DNA from: Triplophysa rosa
Lineage: Eukaryota > Chordata > Actinopteri > Cypriniformes > Nemacheilidae
Direction: 5' to 3'
Assembly (NCBI RefSeq): GCF_024868665.1
Contig: NC_079902.1
Coordinates: forward strand, 14,849,154-14,913,153
DNA: 64,000 bases
Shown: positions 62,001 through 64,000 of the stretch, one piece after another
Layout: each line of letters starts with the position of its first letter
Numbering within the stretch: the first letter of the stretch is position 1
Notes under the pieces: model-generated
The model's input: the letters and a program-made list of their open reading frames with translations, nothing else
What the model was told of the DNA's origin: nothing
Database searches by the model: none
Translations under genes and position numbers: made by a program

Positions 62001-62584
62001 GAGAGAAAGCATTAGACTCAACTGTGATTATTGTGCATTAATGAAAGCCCAGAGACACTCATACAAGCACTGAGGGATGCATGATGTTATATAGATCTAC
62101 TGTGGCCAGGATTTCGAAATAAATGAGTTCCCTCTCTATACAGTAACATACAATCTTCTTGACATTCTTAAGAACTAACTAAGCCCCACACTGAGCACTT
62201 TCCCATGAGGGATCATTGATCACTGCACTGTTCTCCCTAGTTGAAGTCCCAGCTAGGTGGCTGTCAAAATACATGTTAAGAACCAAAGCACAAATGGAAT
62301 ATATCTGTGTTCTTATATTCCCCTGGTTTCTATTAAAAACCTGGGCCACCGCTCAGAGGGGTCCTTGGGACTCTAGTTTGTAACTGTGCTGTTACCACCC
62401 TGCTCCTTCAATAATGATTGCACCCTAGAGCAAGAGCATGGTAAACCCTTCTGTCTGACTTTAAAATGATGTTCTCACTTTAAATGTGCATCTGTGTTCA
62501 GACTGGAGCTTAGAATCAGTAAACAGTTATTTGTCATGTTAAAGCAGCTATGTAATTTCTTCAGTGTTAAAATATTGTCTTCTA
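59071..62584. other. Non-coding stretch with several unique islands
   Basis: No gene. Unique GC-richer parts lie at 59090-59300, 59460-59700 and 60690-60860. GA-rich runs occur at 60511-60540 and 61808-62010. A perfect hairpin lies at 61101-61133. Confidence 0.4.
61101..61133. repeat. Perfect 13-bp inverted repeat carrying two CCAAT motifs
   Basis: TTCCAGCCAATGA (61101-61113) and TCATTGGCTGGAA (61121-61133) are exact inverses separated by 7 bases. Each arm contains an AGCCAATGA sequence close to the NF-Y consensus, in opposite orientations. Confidence 0.85.
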
Positions 62585-62586
62585 TA

Positions 62587-62945
62587 GACGGTTTTAAAGC
62601 ACCAACATAAACAAACGTTACTGCACAAGCTAGGAAGTAATAAGTATATATCTAGCCGTTATTATGTTGGGTTACCAGCAGAAGAACCGTTACATGGCTA
62701 AACGTAAACGCGACAAAGTTACACGACCCATTAAAAAGTTGTCTTTAATAAATTAGCGTGCAATAAAATTCAACAAATTGTTTATTTAATACAATTATTA
62801 TTCAAGAAAATACTAATATAAATTTATATTAAAATAAATAAAATATAAATAGTTATATTATTAGCCTCTAGCCAGATCAATAAACAAACACAGACCAGAC
62901 CGGAAGTTATCTTCGGGTAACACGCATGCGTCCGATGAAACCGTC
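62587..62945. mobile_element. TA-flanked inverted-repeat element, best-preserved termini
   Basis: TA (62585-62586) precedes GACGGTTTTAAAGC, and GATGAAACCGTC is followed by TA (62946-62947). The inner CAACATAAACAAACGTTACT and GACCGGAAGTTATCT blocks match 20523-20985. At 359 bases it is about 100 shorter than that copy because of differences in the middle. Confidence 0.85.
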
Positions 62946-62947
62946 TA

Positions 62948-64000
62948 AAAATAATTTTTATAGAAAATTTGCTTTATCAAGCCATTGGACACACAGCAGC
63001 TTATACTAAATAATTTAAACAGATGTTATAATTTTACTGTAATTTGTTGCAAAACAATGCAATATTAATACTTATTTGATGGTTAAAATGTCATGAAAAT
63101 CCAATTTAACATTTTTTATTTTAGAGATTCAATTCATTTGTTTGTTAAATACCTTTTTTTCTCTCTTTCAGGCCTTTTTAATGAGCTGCCCAAATGTAGA
63201 TGCAAGGCCTCTGTCCTGGTCATTCACAGATGTAGTTATAAGAAGCTTCTGCCTTTTGCTGTCAACCTGAAAGTGACTTTTAGTATGCCAAATCACTGTA
63301 CCAGTTTAGCTAAAACGTGCAGCAGAATTTATATATATTAATCTCCAAAACAGGGGATCAGAGAGGGAATAGGTGCCGTGAAGAGTGAGAGAAAGAAGGT
63401 AGGAATTAGAGTGAGGACAAAATATGCCCACATTATCATGCACGAGAACAAATTATGCAGAGCCTTTCTCTCATTTCCACTCTCACACAATGGCAACACC
63501 TACACATGCGTTTCTGACCTCGTCTACAGCATCTCTTTGACAAGTCTGACGGTGATGTAAGGGGATGTGTTATCTGCTGACTTGTCAGGAATTCATAAAT
63601 TTTTGAAAACAGATGAAAGTGAAGCAAGTAACGGCTCTGGGGATGTAACGGATGTCTCTGAGTGAATTCAAGGGTGTAGAGAGCCTGGCGAGTTCATCTG
63701 AGTCTCTAAGCATTTGTGTTTGTGTGAACGCAGGCTTCTTTGTGTCTATGTTATTGGGAAGCCCCTGTGTGTGCAAAGTTCTTAAAATAATGGTCCCCAA
63801 TAGGGTTTTGCGAGTTGCGCAAAAACAAAAACTCTGGTCTGTGAAGGAACTGCAAGATCCTGTGATAGTTAAAATTATTTAAACGCATGAATGAATAAAA
63901 GAACACATTATGCAAAATATTTATGTCACAATCTTTAGGGTAAGTATTTAAGGAAAAAAATAATAAAATTTATAAAAAAGCTTTAAAAGGTTATAAAACT
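62948..64000. other. Non-coding stretch to window end
   Basis: AT-rich to 63150. Mixed-composition sequence from 63160 to 63880 has no recognised gene or repeat, and the last ~120 bases are A-rich. Confidence 0.4.

Overview
The window looks like a teleost nuclear genome segment, most likely from a cyprinid (carp/minnow/zebrafish relatives). The basis is the repeat content: seven copies of a TTAA-flanked palindromic element of the type known as Angel in zebrafish, several other cyprinid-type inverted-repeat elements, Tc1-like relics and a tRNA-derived SINE. It is AT-rich, has no dense coding, and shows no prokaryotic operons, rRNA or tRNA genes.

Only one protein-coding segment can be supported. 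Positions 2213-2622 (+) are the terminal coding exon of a delta-2 protocadherin, best matched from memory to the C-terminus of PCDH17 (it ends in KREIYL). Bases 1-2212 are the end of the preceding intron. A long candidate 3' UTR follows, plausibly reaching the AATAAA at 7234-7239, and it contains a hairpin-forming transposon relic at 4792-5010.

From about 7.3 kb to 64 kb I see no gene. This fits the large gene desert known to lie downstream of PCDH17 in mammals. The desert is a mosaic of (i) mobile-element relics: Tc1-like pseudogenes at 15.4-16.3 and 52.4-52.9 kb, a hAT element with an 8-bp target duplication at 56.7 kb, a minus-strand tRNA-SINE at 41.1-41.4 kb, and many inverted-repeat elements; (ii) simple repeats, notably a 121-bp (GA)n tract at 38.0-38.1 kb; and (iii) non-repetitive, often GC-richer islands that could be conserved regulatory elements of pcdh17, for example around 16.4-17.1, 54.4, 57.1-57.7, 58.1 and 59.1-59.4 kb. 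No alignment could be run, so the regulatory idea is inference.

The most unusual structures are a 1.07-kb foldback element at 28020-29090, whose arms carry tandem arrays of self-complementary ~21-bp units; a nested insertion at 35479-36607; a perfect 32-bp palindrome at 17486-17517; and a family of four TA-flanked inverted-repeat elements. I found no evidence of a previously undescribed gene system. The coding machinery here belongs to pcdh17 and to decayed transposases.
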